A DNA stretch of 64,000 nt. Origin: Bremia lactucae. Its lineage: Eukaryota; Oomycota; Peronosporomycetes; Peronosporales; Peronosporaceae. The stretch is from the NCBI RefSeq assembly GCF_004359215.1, contig NC_090618.1, forward strand, positions 1,669,665-1,733,664, read 5' to 3'. Shown here in pieces: positions 22,349 to 34,319 of this stretch. How positions within the stretch are numbered: position 1 is the first letter of the stretch; each line of letters begins with the position of its first letter. The notes below the pieces were generated by a model. The model was given only the letters and a program-made list of their open reading frames with translations. It was not told the DNA's origin and made no database searches. The position numbers and the translations under genes are program-made.

Positions 22349-22905
22349 TGTAACGGGCTAAAGTTGCCCTAATGTTACACAGTCCCTATTAAGTACATTT
22401 GGTACTTAAGGGGATGGTCAATTACTAAATAATAGTAATTAGACCCAACACTCGGGTGTGGTGCACATTTGTGACCAACCCTTGTGGATGTGATGCACAT
22501 GGGTGCATTCACATTAGGAGGGATGACGCCCAGCGTCATCCATGATGACGGCTAGCGTCATCAGTTACGCGAGGTATCTATAAAGATACGCTCGCAATAC
22601 ATATTAAATGATATCTATAGAGATGACATTTAAATTGGTAAAAATACGTATTTATATGTAATACGATTAAATATAAATCAGTCTGAAACCTACTTCCTAC
22701 TTGGTAAGTGCGCACGAGGGGCGGGATTACCACTCCCGTGACGACACTTATTTTACCAGAGTACTTAGTGTGTTGAGTGAGGTCGCTAACGCGCCCACCG
22801 CAACTACCTCACTGCACGCAAGAGAAGCTGGTTAAACCGCTTCCTCGCTGTGCTAGGGTGTGTGTCTAAGTGGAGCGTGGCCGCTTTACGACGATCCCGC
22901 CTACA
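22349..22905 (+). repeat. LTR, gypsy family A
   Basis: It is 557 bp, starting tgtaacgggctaaagttgcc and ending cgcctaca. It is followed by gttggtagcacttg, a primer-binding-like stretch also found after the related LTR at 60846-61258. Internal hairpins include ggatgacgc...gcgtcatcc followed at once by a second stem of the same kind. About 60 bp of family A leader follow before an unrelated minus-strand gag. Confidence 0.9.
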
Positions 22906-22929
22906 GTTGGTAGCACTTGAAATCCTTCC

Positions 22930-23811
22930 CACGACCCGCATCTCTGCGTGTGTACGTGAGGATGGCCCCCTTGACCACGATTACTTTTTTGTAATCGTTT
23001 GTAATTTGAAGAGCGAGGGTTCTCGCTCTCTACATACGAGAGGTCCATACGTTCTGGACCTCTATTTTCTTGTCGTCTTGGAGGACGATATGCTCCATAG
23101 TGGACAAAAGCCTGTTTAAGAATTAAGTCCTCCTGTTCCGCTATAAAGATTGCTTGGTCGAGCGAATCTAAATCTCGCATAACAGGTGGGTCTTAACAGG
23201 GCCGTCTGCGAAACCTTAATAAACACAGTTACCTGTGTTTTGTCATCAATTGGATTATTGGATGACCCACGATACAATTGATCAGGTATCGTGTATGTTG
23301 GAATAAGCGTGTAGAACACGCTTACCCTGCTTCAAATCTAGGAGCTCGGCTCGAGCCTTGAATGACGTGGCGGCTCATGTGTTTGACTGAGCCGGGTCTA
23401 AGAGACCTCATACGACCCAAAGACTAATGAGTCGTGAAGCTTGAGACATAAAGCTCAAGATTTGGCTCGTCCGGCTAAGTTAGGCATGCAAATTTCACTT
23501 TCGTCGCATTATCACTGATACGGCAAGCTTCTATAGCGTAGCTTAAATCGACGAACCATCTTAAAAGGGAGCCGCCTTCGACTGCCTCAAACTTAGAGAT
23601 TTCGATCTTTAAGGTTTCGGGTCATAGCGGAAGCGTCGGCCCATAGCAGCATAAAAATGCTGCTGTCTCAACAGTTTATAAGTGTTGAGCACCCTGTTCT
23701 CTCAACACATTCGCGTATTGAGAGCCTTGATGGTGAAGCAAGGCTACTTTCTTTCGGGCCCCGTCGAGTTTGTGTTGTATGGACTCGGCTATGGTCGCAA
23801 GCTGTTCATCT
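22930..23811 (-). pseudogene. gypsy gag fragment (3' part, split by Copia-2)
   Basis: The minus strand encodes decayed gag with the blocks SLDQAIFIAEQEDLILKQA, MDLSYVESENPRSSNYKR and a damaged CCHC knuckle, homologous to the + strand gag at 52588-53450. Its 5' continuation is at 27716-27830, beyond the copia element: at 23807-23811 it ends in catct, which is repeated at 27716-27720. The sequence is rich in short perfect hairpins (for example 22977-22998, 23040-23062, 23221-23240, 23268-23293, 23305-23323). Confidence 0.85.
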
Positions 23812-23868
23812 TGTCAAATAAAGTCGAAAAAGGGAGTAGCTTATGAATGAAGCAGTAAAAAGATCATC

Positions 23869-26189
23869 TACAGCCCTTGAGTTTGTACATGTAGCCAGAA
23901 GATAATCGACATATACACCTACAACAACAATGCCAATATTGTCGCGTTTCCAATAAAAATACATGTCTTAGATGCATTGCCAAAAATCCGCTTCTTTCAG
24001 TTTTTGATGTAGCAATTGGCTCCACAGACGCCCGGCTTCTTTCAAGCCGTACAAACGTTTTCGTAATTCCAATACATCTTCTTGTTTGTCTATGACGCCC
24101 AATTTCTTTAAAATTTCAGTACCCAGTTCCATCGACTGCGGTACGTGGAGGTACATCTTTAATCATGGCTCTTGATTCGCCTTAACGTAAGCATTCGGAA
24201 TGTCTACATGCTTGGCTGGAACTCCCCAAGTGGCCGCCAATTCCAGCAACACTTTAGCAGTTATCATATCCATAACAGCAGCAAAGGTGAAGTTATAATC
24301 AAGTCCATATACCTACTCGTTACCACATCCCACAAGCCTGGCCTTTAATCGTTCGATGTCTCCGTTCGAATCAGTCTTTGTCTTGTACACCCATTTAGTG
24401 TGTAAGGCATTATTGTGGGGCGGTCGCTTAATCAATACCCACACCCCATTATCTTCCAATACCTTCAATACTTCAGTCATTGCTAACTCCCACCTTTCGC
24501 AATTCCAACTTTTCATGGCTTCACCATAATGCTTAGAGTCTCTTTCATAAACATGGGCAACGATTTGCGCAGGTCTCATTGGCTCCTTCCGAGCCTGTAT
24601 TACTCTCTGACCTAACTTTACTTCTGGTTTGATGCGCATCCCTTTCCAGGTCTAAGTCTTTTTAACACCTGGTTTGATCTTGGATTTCGAATGGGATACT
24701 TCTTCTCCTTGATCTTTATCAGCCAATGTGCTCTGAAGCTGATTATTCTGGTCCGTGCTCGAAGTTTCAATATTCTGCACGTGTTGTCTAACCGTAACCT
24801 TATTGGCTTCCTGCATGAAAACCCTGAAGCCCTTGACTTCATCACTTTTTTTAATTTAAATCCCTACCTGAGATCGGTGTGCAAGTGAATTTTTGCTTGG
24901 GTTTCGATACACGGTACATACGGAACCGAAGGCCACAATGTCCCGTAAATCTGGCACTTGATTTGTTAGCACTTCGATTGGTGATGCCCGTTTGCATTTG
25001 CACTCATAGGACTACGATTTAAATTGTAGGCGGCGTATTTTACGGTATCCCTCAAAATGATAAAGGTTACCGACTAGCGAATATCATTGACCTTGCCATG
25101 TTTAAAATTGTCCTGTGCAAACGCTCTGCTTTGCCATTCGAAGCTTGATTGCGAGCTTCGCTGGCTTGACGAGCTACTCCAATGGCTTTGCAAAATAAAC
25201 CCACATTTTCGTATTCGCCACCTTCATCAATACGCAATACGTGAGTCTTATATCCAAATCTACTTTCGAAAAACGCTAAGAAGTGTTCAAACTTCTTTGC
25301 TGCCTTGTCCTTTGCTGGTGCCAAGAACACCGTGCAATAGTTGGATTTGTGATCGATAAAGTTGACTAGGTACCTTTTTCCAAGTCTGCCCTTGGGTGTC
25401 ATAGGACCCTTCAAATCTGAACAGACCACGCCCCCCAATTCGATCTATCGGGGAGTTGATACCTGTGTCTTTTTTCGACTAAGCATTTTCGGTCTGATTC
25501 CCTTGTGCACACGAAATACATGTTGGTCTTGAGAAGCTCGAAATCACAATTCCAGAGTCTCGTTCGTTTGTCATCCTTTCAATGGTGTCATACGAAAGAT
25601 GACCCAACCTTTCGTGAAAATGATACAATGTACCACTTTGGATGTCGGCCCTGGGTGACTTTGGTCCTTCAGCAAGCACCACGGTTTTCACTTCTTTTAA
25701 GGACTTGCGATTATTCTCAGTGTCCACCACTTGCACGTAAAGCACATTCTGTTTCATGTCAATGTCGAATATCACCATTCCATCTGACCTTCGTGTCAAG
25801 GTGCGACAATAATCGGTATACCCAAGACCAAAACCTTTACACTCGATCTTTCCATACGAAATAATTTCTTGAAAGCTCGGAAGCCAGGTATACCTCGGTA
25901 AGTGTGATTTGTCTCTCACGACATTGAGCCATTTCCGCCAAAACCACATTTCCGACTCGAGTGAGTCGGATTATCTCGCCATCATCTAAATGGCACTCCA
26001 ATCGACACACTTTTGAATTTTTAGTAGAGATTCATCGTTTACGAGATGTCTGCTAGACCCACTGTCTAGTATCCATACATCTGAACTCAAGCTTTCAGTG
26101 ATATTGTCTGAGTTATCAAAATTGTTGCGGTTCCTCTGGCTTCCTGAATCGCCAAAGCTATATTTTCGGCTGATTTCCGTGTCGGCCAT
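23869..26189 (-). pseudogene. Copia-2 pol remnants
   Basis: Reading down from 26189 these are protease (VWILDSGSSRHLV), a pre-integrase region (LYHFHERLGHLSYDTIERM, C..C pair), integrase core (SDLKGPMTPKGRLG, RIDEGGEYEN, NGKAERLHRTI), the RT start (WVYKTKTDSNGDIERLKARLVG) and a later RT segment (LYGLKEAGRLWSQLLHQKL). Each lies in a separate frame with stops or deletions between them. RT catalytic and RNase H parts are mostly missing. Confidence 0.88.
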
Positions 26190-26193
26190 TATT

Positions 26194-27409
26194 TTAAAGT
26201 TCTCGTTTGGATTTGCAGTCGGATTTCACGTGTCCGACTTTACCGCAATTATAACACGTGCGGGTCTCCCTGCGCCCCATCTTATCTTTAATGTTGGCCA
26301 ACACCTCATTTCCAAAAATCTCGGCCCAATCAAGATTCGAGCTCGATCGCTTGGGCCAAATAAGCCAACTCCTAAGCTTGAACCAAAAAAATCGGTACTC
26401 TGGGTTGAGAACTTGGCCATTAAAAAAATGGGAGCCAATCAGGGGAGGCGTATCTGACAATATTGTCCAGTATTTGTTGCTCCGCGCCCCCTGCTGCATC
26501 GCTCACAGCCATCAAGTATAAAAAATTCTTAGGCCAAGACCGCCTTGCCTCCTTTTTGTCAGTAAAGAGTTTAATTGCTTGCGCAGCAGTTATTGTTGTC
26601 TTGTACGTGTCATGCATCCTCTGCATCACGTTTTGTAGAGTTGGTAAAACTTGCCACCATGAATCCACTTGTTTGCTGAAATATCTTTCGGCAGTGCCCG
26701 TAAGATATTGTCCTAAAACTTCAGTTTTGACACTTTCAGTCCAAAGAAATCCACATGATTCTTGGGCCATGTCAAAATGTCTCCAAAACGTCTTTCCCCA
26801 ATCAAAAAAAAACTGAACCCAGACCAGCATATACTTCGGTCCCATCGAACTATGTGCTGGTCTGGGTTCAGTTTTACGAATGTTCGAACAGCCAACATTC
26901 GTTGTCTGGCATCCGGAATCCTGTAATTTACCGGATGTGGCGTTCGCGGAGTCGGCACTGGGGGGGCTTTGAGGTTGATTCGAAGGAAATCGCACAGGGG
27001 GTTGAGAAATTTCTTGTTCCCTCCGTGCCACCCTAGCTCGTGCCCTTGAATGGTACCGATTTTGGTCACCCAACATTTCATTTCGACCCCTCATCAAGGA
27101 ATCGTCCAAGGCATCGCGATGTAGTCGACCAGCGAAATCAGCACCTAGCATGGACGTAAACATCCCACTTTCAACCGCAACTTGTAACCTTTCATCCTCG
27201 GCCAACCTGGATTGAGAAGCTTCTTTCTTCTTCATTCGTTCATCCATCCCAGTAAGCATACCCATCATCTTGGATAGCGCCTCGATTTCCGTACCCCTTA
27301 GAGAGGTATGAGGTGGTATGGTTGTTGCCGATTTCGACCTAGCCCTTTCGTGACTAGAAGTTGTCGGAAGGTCGACATCACTTGCAGGTGAGTTGGTGGT
27401 TGGGCTCAT
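26194..27409 (-). pseudogene. Copia-2 gag with CCHC knuckle and foreign inserts
   Basis: From ATG 27409 it reads [14 protein letters not shown]..., a helical gag core ([37 protein letters not shown]) and, in another frame, the knuckle CYNCGKVGHVKSDC near 26230. A 67-bp inverted-repeat insert (26809-26875) interrupts the middle without stopping the frame. Confidence 0.82.
26809..26875. repeat. 67-bp element with perfect 21-bp inverted repeats
   Basis: Arm 26809-26829 (aaaactgaacccagaccagc plus one base) is the exact reverse complement of 26855-26875, with a 25-nt loop. It lies within the copia gag frame. It could be a tiny MITE-like insert or a fold-back mutation; no target duplication is evident. 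Confidence 0.85.
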
Positions 27410-27715
27410 AACATGTTAAAATGATGTGGAAAAACGGGGGTAGCTTATGAAAGAAGTAGTAATGGGAAACTAATATGTATTATCTTAATCCTACTTGTGC
27501 ATCACTAATTAGCCTGTCTTAAATTACTTAATAGGAGTAAATTAGTATCTGACACATCTAGAGCATGCGATAGTGTAACCTAGGTGAGTAATATAGCCCT
27601 TTATTTGCACTCACTGTACCTTCTTTGTGTGTATCTTGAAAAGTCGCATTACGCACCATCTCTGCCCGTAACTTGAAACGTCGCCCTATGCGCCTTCTTT
27701 GTGCATAGTTTAAGA

Positions 27716-27830
27716 CATCTCTGCCCAGAGTGTACAGCATGGCGCCAACGGCTGGCCCGCCTACAACCGACTTCATTCGTTGGATCGCTCTCCATTCAAG
27801 GTCACTCAAATAAGTAAAAAACCCACGCGT
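27716..27830 (-). pseudogene. gypsy gag N-terminal fragment
   Basis: The minus strand encodes the start of the family B gag (MSDLEWRAIQRMKSVVGG, VGAMLYTLGRD) and then enters Copia-2 at the catct duplication. The same N-terminus, decayed, is found at 58240-58330 (minus) and 63033-63130 (plus). Confidence 0.8.
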
Positions 27831-27938
27831 GGCGTGGTAGCCATCTTGAGGGTCTGGATTGCTCCCTCCTTCTTCATCTTACATGTCATGTTGGATGGAA
27901 CGTGCGTAGGTCGTTGAACGGACTACAAAGTGTTAGCA

Positions 27939-28413
27939 TGTTTAACGGGGCACCTTTCACTAGTACTGTAGTACTGGAGTCAGTACTAGATAACCTTACA
28001 CTGATTACAGTGTAGGTGAGGTGCCTCGAAACTTTACGTACACAAGGGTACAGAGGAGGGTTTCTACAAAGCTAAGGGTCTTTAGCTTAAAGGTCTAGAC
28101 TAAGGCTTTAGAATAAAGAAAAAGTAAAACTGTAATAACTGGATTAATATATTTAGTTTCCTACGTAACGATCTTCTATCTACTACTGAACTTATTGTAT
28201 TAATAACTAAGTAAGTATGGCGTCTCCTTGCGCACCCCATAATCGTGTCTTATATCGATCGGCGGATTGATATAGACTTAAATCATCCAATCAATAGATA
28301 ATGTCTTAATTTACCAATTTGGTAATATTAAAAGTATTTAAAGTCAAAATTAATAAAGATAATAAATTTGTACTCATAGGAAATAATACCTATGTAATGG
28401 ACACCCCGTGACA
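27939..28413 (-). repeat. LTR, gypsy family B (5' LTR of a minus-strand element)
   Basis: It is 475 bp, TG...CA on either strand, collinear with the LTRs at 58412-58858 (minus) and 62477-62946 (plus). A primer-binding-like stretch and the gag start follow on the minus strand. Confidence 0.88.
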
Positions 28414-28749
28414 GTTGTCGCCACCAGTTATATATCTATCTGGTACCATTTTGTTGAAATCACTAATCAACGTCCAGGAGGGCAAAATCGTCAATATAGT
28501 TCGAACTTTCGTTTCCTAAAGATGACACGATAGAGAGGCGAGTCAGTTACTTACGACACGACCAATACGTAAAAATTTTCTAGACCGTCCAACTGCATGT
28601 GTGATAGTAGAAATGTATTTTACGATTCCTTGGTTTTTCTTAATATTACAAGCATAAATCAAATAAGAGCATCATTCAAGCTAAGAAAAATTCGTGTCTA
28701 TTCTTATAATATCATTATCAGTCTCCAATTATTATTTACTAAATGCTTG
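28414..28749. other. upstream region of the helicase gene
   Basis: It is AT-rich, with no gene or repeat recognised. The helicase frame is open from 28597, but the first 51 codons (YNIIISLQLLF-like, low complexity) do not look like protein. Confidence 0.5.
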
Positions 28750-31482
28750 ATGGCGCCAAGCCAAGTGACTCTAGAAGCATGGTTGGCGTCTACACGTCGT
28801 CTGTTATCCATAGAGCAAGAGGAGGAAGTACATACAATGCGAAAGGAGTTGGCACAACTCAATGATACCGAAAATCCGAATGTATTGACACACTTGACGC
28901 TTAGTCACTACTCGACGGGACTCTTTGGGCGCACCCTGTTGCAATTCTCATTCCCATCGATTTATCTGCGCCACGCAAAAGTGCACCACATGACCGTTGG
29001 CGACCTTGTCCAAATTCGATTGCAAGCGACGATTTTGGGCACAGGGATTGTATCCCGTCTCGAGGAGCATACAATCTCCGTTGCTGTCAATAGTGACCAC
29101 GACGACGTCGATGAAGCAAAGCTTGTGGCAGCCAAAGCAAACATAACACTCGATCGTCTCGTGAACAATGCTACGTACAACAAACTAACAAATGCACTCG
29201 ATCAACTGACCAAGTCGGAATTTGGGGCTGCCCAAGCAGTAATCGACGTGGTCTTTTCCGAAAACCAGCCAACTTGGGAGACCCCCGTGCGTGAGATTAC
29301 ACCATTTACAATCGGACTGAACAAGTCCCAAGTCGAAGCCGTGCAATTTGCATTAGCGTCCCAGGATTTGGCCTTGATCCACGGTCCTCCGGGAACTGGC
29401 AAGACCACCACTGTAATCGAGTTTCTCCTTCAAGCTGTTTGTACGTGTCACTACAAAGTGCTCGTGTGTGCTCCTTCGAATATTGCAGTTGATAATGTAT
29501 TGGCAAAATTTGCCAATAAATGTGTCGAATTTGGCAAAATAGTCCCAATTGTTCGTGTGGGCCACCCCGCACGTGTGGTATCGAGTATTGTAAAATATTG
29601 TTTTGATGCTCGAATTCAAGAGGCTGATGGCACGAAGATTGTGCGTGATATACGACGTGAAACCAAGCACTTGCAACGGAAATTACACACTTTACGGGAC
29701 TCGAGTGAACGCAAGCAATTGCGACGAGAATTGAAAAGTAATCGAAAAGATATTCGAGAACGCGAACAACGGGTAGCGCGCGAAATTGTGCAGCAGAGTC
29801 GTGTAGTGTTTGCCACGAATGTTGGTGCTGCGACGACGGTACTCCGTGATGTGACGTTTGATGTCGTTGTGATTGATGAAGCCGCTCAGGCGCTAGAAAT
29901 TGCGTGTTGGGTGCCGATTTTGAAGGCGAAACGATGCGTTTTAGCGGGTGATCATTTGCAATTACCACCGACAATCAAGTCCAAAGTGGCGGCAACAAAC
30001 GGATTGGACGTCACGTTGTTTGATCGTATGACGCATTTGGAAAGGATGCAGCCAGTGATTAAATTATTGGATACACAGTATCGTATGCATGAAGACATTA
30101 GTGCGTGGAGCTCTCGAGCAATGTACAAAGGTGAATTAAAAGATTTCGAGTACGTTGCAAAGCGAAAATTGCACGAATTGCCACACGTTTCGATTCCTTG
30201 CGACGATCGTGTGTTGAATGCGACTCTATTGTTAATTGATACGGCAGGATGTTTACTAGAAGAGGACGATCAAGTCGATTTAAAAGAGCTTGTTCATTCA
30301 AGGTCAAATAATGGAGAAGCACGCATTGTGGCACAGCACGTGAGCGCTTTATTGACTGCTGGTGTTCGAGAAGAGGAAATTGCCGTCATTACGCCATATA
30401 GCAAGCAAGTCGAGGTACTTAAGGCGCTGTTACGAAATCAGTATCCTGAGCTTGAGATTCGATCCGTTGACGGATTTCAAGGCTGTGAAAAAGAAGCAGT
30501 TGTCATGAGCTTAGTGCGTTCCAACAAATCGAGACAAGTGGGTTTCTTGGCAGATGACCGCCGTATGAATGTTGCTATGACACGAGCAAAGCGCCACATT
30601 GCCATTGTGTGTGATACCGAAACGATCTCGACGCATTCGTTTCTCGCTAGTATTGTGGAACATTTCGAAGAGCTTGGCGAGTACCAGAGTGCCCAGGAAT
30701 ATCTCGACAATGAAATTGTTCGAGGATCTCTTGACGGTGAGGCTATTCAGAATCAACGTTCGAGTGTTTGTTGCAATGTTACAAACGTGAAGAAAGTGGT
30801 TTCGAGACCTCTTCGAAAACGAAATGCAAAAAGTCGTGGTGAGTCGGCTCTCCAAGCAAAAACAGAGTCTTTCCATGCGATTCCTTCGAGTGAAAAAAGT
30901 AGCGACGAAGAAGTGATGGAAGACAATGTTGTCGCGGTTCCAAGCGTGTTTCAGCTTTTAAATGTCGATAGTGAAGACGAATCGGATCAAAAGAACCAAA
31001 GCGATCAAGACGAAGTAAAATTGAACGATTTTGTAGTGGAAAAGCTGCATTTTGAAAAATTAAGTAACAAACCCGTTACAAAAGTCAAGAAAAAGAAGAA
31101 AAAAATGAAAAAAAATAGTGCAAAGACTGCCATTAGTGGCGAACAAGAGCAACAAGACGAATGGGAATACCTCACTTATGAAGCCGCCTTGAGTTCTCAA
31201 TGTGCGTATCAACACCCAAGTCGCTGTAAGAAGAGTGTTGTACTTCTGGGCAGCATTTGCAAGTTCTGTAAGCTCAAGTTCTGCTACGACCACGTGCAGC
31301 AAGAAGTCCATGGTTGTGGGAAAGCTGTGCGTACGTTCGAACGCGCTGCTTTCTTATCGCGACCAAAGGATTTAACAACCAAGAGATTGACAAGTGACAA
31401 GCGCACAGTGCTTCAGAAAAAGCTGCAAGCGACCGTGTCGGCAAAAACTGCTAGTCGAACGATCAAGTCGAAGGAGAAATGA
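28750..31482 (+). CDS. SF1 UPF1-like helicase, SMUBP-2/IGHMBP2 type, with AN1 zinc finger
   Basis: A single exon of 910 aa from ATG 28750 (MAPSQVTLEAWLAS). This ATG was chosen over the open frame from 28597 because family homology starts here. Superfamily 1B helicases of this group unwind RNA and DNA 5' to 3' and associate with ribosomes or tRNA in animals. Seen: Walker A GPPGTGKTTT (about residue 212), APSNIAVDN, DEAAQALE (about 376), GDHLQLPPT, DTQYRMHEDIS, SVDGFQGCEKEAVVMSLVRSN and MNVAMTRAKRH. A charged, lysine-rich linker (KVKKKKKKMKKN) leads to an AN1-type zinc finger (CAYQHPSRC...CKFCKLKFCYDH...HGCG, about 817-860). An AN1 finger after the helicase is typical of IGHMBP2. The R3H domain of the animal protein is not seen. 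Confidence 0.93.
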   Translation: MAPSQVTLEAWLASTRRLLSIEQEEEVHTMRKELAQLNDTENPNVLTHLTLSHYSTGLFGRTLLQFSFPSIYLRHAKVHHMTVGDLVQIRLQATILGTGIVSRLEEHTISVAVNSDHDDVDEAKLVAAKANITLDRLVNNATYNKLTNALDQLTKSEFGAAQAVIDVVFSENQPTWETPVREITPFTIGLNKSQVEAVQFALASQDLALIHGPPGTGKTTTVIEFLLQAVCTCHYKVLVCAPSNIAVDNVLAKFANKCVEFGKIVPIVRVGHPARVVSSIVKYCFDARIQEADGTKIVRDIRRETKHLQRKLHTLRDSSERKQLRRELKSNRKDIREREQRVAREIVQQSRVVFATNVGAATTVLRDVTFDVVVIDEAAQALEIACWVPILKAKRCVLAGDHLQLPPTIKSKVAATNGLDVTLFDRMTHLERMQPVIKLLDTQYRMHEDISAWSSRAMYKGELKDFEYVAKRKLHELPHVSIPCDDRVLNATLLLIDTAGCLLEEDDQVDLKELVHSRSNNGEARIVAQHVSALLTAGVREEEIAVITPYSKQVEVLKALLRNQYPELEIRSVDGFQGCEKEAVVMSLVRSNKSRQVGFLADDRRMNVAMTRAKRHIAIVCDTETISTHSFLASIVEHFEELGEYQSAQEYLDNEIVRGSLDGEAIQNQRSSVCCNVTNVKKVVSRPLRKRNAKSRGESALQAKTESFHAIPSSEKSSDEEVMEDNVVAVPSVFQLLNVDSEDESDQKNQSDQDEVKLNDFVVEKLHFEKLSNKPVTKVKKKKKKMKKNSAKTAISGEQEQQDEWEYLTYEAALSSQCAYQHPSRCKKSVVLLGSICKFCKLKFCYDHVQQEVHGCGKAVRTFERAAFLSRPKDLTTKRLTSDKRTVLQKKLQATVSAKTASRTIKSKEK

Positions 31483-31542
31483 GGCGATGAAAATGGCAAT
31501 TCTTTTTTTTTTAAATGTTAAAGCAACTCAAGATAGCACATG

Positions 31543-32327
31543 TCACATAGTGCTGACTAAGTTTTCAATTGCCGCATTCGCGTCGCCATTGGTCAATTGA
31601 AGCGCCGCTTTTGCTTTGTCCTGTTGTAAAAAACAATTCTTCGAATTGAATTTTTTTTAAAAAAATGTAGAAATGGCTACAGTACGTACAGCTGAGAACC
31701 CCATGTCGATGAGTCGTGAGAGAGCAGCGTCACTGCCTGCATCTGTTTGCTTTGCGTAACTCTCTGTCCAGAAACGTGCAGTATTGAGGAACTGTGTGTG
31801 GTCATTGAGATACATTTTGGCCACCTCAGCGTCCTGTGGGTCAGTGGGCTCAGCAGCTGACAATAGAGCCTGAATCGACAGAAGCGCTGTCTTGATAGTC
31901 AGCGCCGGTGACCACGCGTCCTTTAGAATATCCAGACAGATGGCACCAGTTTGGGAGGAAATATTAGGGTGCCAGATCTTGGTAAGAAAGCGCATCTGAG
32001 GAGGCTCGAAGGGGTATCTACTCGCGTAGCATAACGTCAATTGACAAAGTAAGCGCTTTATAAAAACACAATGTTTTCTTTACTTGGTCGGAATGACGAT
32101 TTCAAGCTCAAAGTGGCCACCCTCGTATGGCGTCGCCTCGGGCCCCTGGATTGAGCCACGCAATTCGGAGAGTGTTGCGGCATTCACTGACACAGCTGTG
32201 ACACCTGAAAGGTGCGAATCTTTTTGACACTCTTCTAGCTCCTTGCGGACACGACCTCCTAGTTTACAGCATTGCATAAAGCTTTAAGTAGCACTTTCCT
32301 TTCCATTGTTTCCGTACCTGGGGCCAT
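31543..32327 (-). CDS. ubiquitin-conjugating enzyme E2, UBE2K/UBC1 type with UBA domain (4 exons)
   Basis: Exons on the minus strand are 32327-32318 (10 nt), 32258-32084, 32017-31690 and 31620-31543, giving 196 aa. The introns are 59, 66 and 69 nt, all GT...AG. E2 enzymes take ubiquitin from E1 on a cysteine and pass it on with an E3; the UBE2K type has a C-terminal UBA domain and builds K48 chains. Seen: [38 protein letters not shown] (HPN at 78-80), the active-site [10 protein letters not shown] (Cys 89) and [12 protein letters not shown]. After the last intron the UBA reads LIDMGFSA joined to [15 protein letters not shown] and AIENLV. The length and all four joints fit the family (about 200 aa). 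The first exon carries only the start and two more codons plus one base. Confidence 0.9.
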
Positions 32328-32921
32328 CGTTTGTATTGCTTGAAAAATGACACGATGGTAAATTGTGCATTTGAGTCAAACAAAATGTAATGTGAAATTG
32401 TGTTGGCGTAAATTTGCTGTAAGATTGAAATGTAACTTTTATAACTTGAGGAAATAAAACATTTTATTTTCCCCTTGCATCCCGAAAGAATTTCATGAAT
32501 GATAAGCGCAAAAAACTTTTTTATTATTACATCAGTGATGTTAAAAATGCTTTGCGTCCATCAGCGATATTTCGGGTTGAAATGAATTGTCTGCTAGTTC
32601 TCGGTGTCAAAAACGTCGGTGCGATTATTTCAGTTATGTTTGTTAGTAAACACCTATAGATGAAAACATTTAGGCATTTGCCGAACATAAACTTAAAATA
32701 TTTTAGCAGTTAAGAAACTAATGTTTTAGATCACTTGACATTAAGAAAAGGTGTCGTGGAAAACCAAAATATAAAATATCTCATGAAATCATGAGATTGT
32801 AAATCTGAAAGAAATTAAGATAAACATTAAGCGAGATGAACAGTGTTTTTAATGTATCGCCTGTTGTTTATGCAATCATCACTGCTATGCGAGATTTAAT
32901 GTTCACGAAAGATCTTCTTTT
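32328..32921. other. intergenic region, no gene seen
   Basis: AT-rich spacer between the E2 gene and the 3' end of the isopropylmalate dehydrogenase gene, both on the minus strand. It must hold the E2 promoter. No repeat or RNA gene was recognised. Confidence 0.5.
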
Positions 32922-34229
<1,308 letters not shown>

Positions 34230-34319
34230 GCTTGAAGAAATTAAGACTTGTCATGCTACCATTAAAGCAATTACGAATGCGCAAACACTTTACGTGGTGC
34301 ACATGAATTGCTATCGAAA
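34230..34319. promoter_or_regulatory. 90-bp divergent promoter region
   Basis: Only 90 bp separate the start codons of the isopropylmalate dehydrogenase gene (minus) and the TFIIS-N-domain gene (plus), so both promoters must overlap or extend into the genes. No specific element is assigned. Confidence 0.5.

Larger units (their letters stand above)
23812..27715 (-). mobile_element. Ty1/copia element (Copia-2) nested in gypsy gag
   Basis: The element lies on the minus strand with a 5' LTR at about 27425-27715 and only a stub of the 3' LTR (about 23812-23868). The 5-bp target duplication catct flanks it at 23807-23811 and 27716-27720, and removing the element makes the gypsy gag continuous. Gag, protease, integrase and RT are recognisable but broken. 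The outer LTR end does not show the canonical dinucleotide, so the boundary rests mainly on the duplication. Confidence 0.85.

Noticed and set aside
22866..23180. intact gag protein of 104 residues
   Set aside because: The CCHC knuckle has lost its cysteines, and the last third reads through the LTR leader; it is a decayed fragment.
28597..28749. N-terminal extension of the helicase
   Set aside because: The extra residues are low-complexity and AT-driven; family homology starts at ATG 28750.
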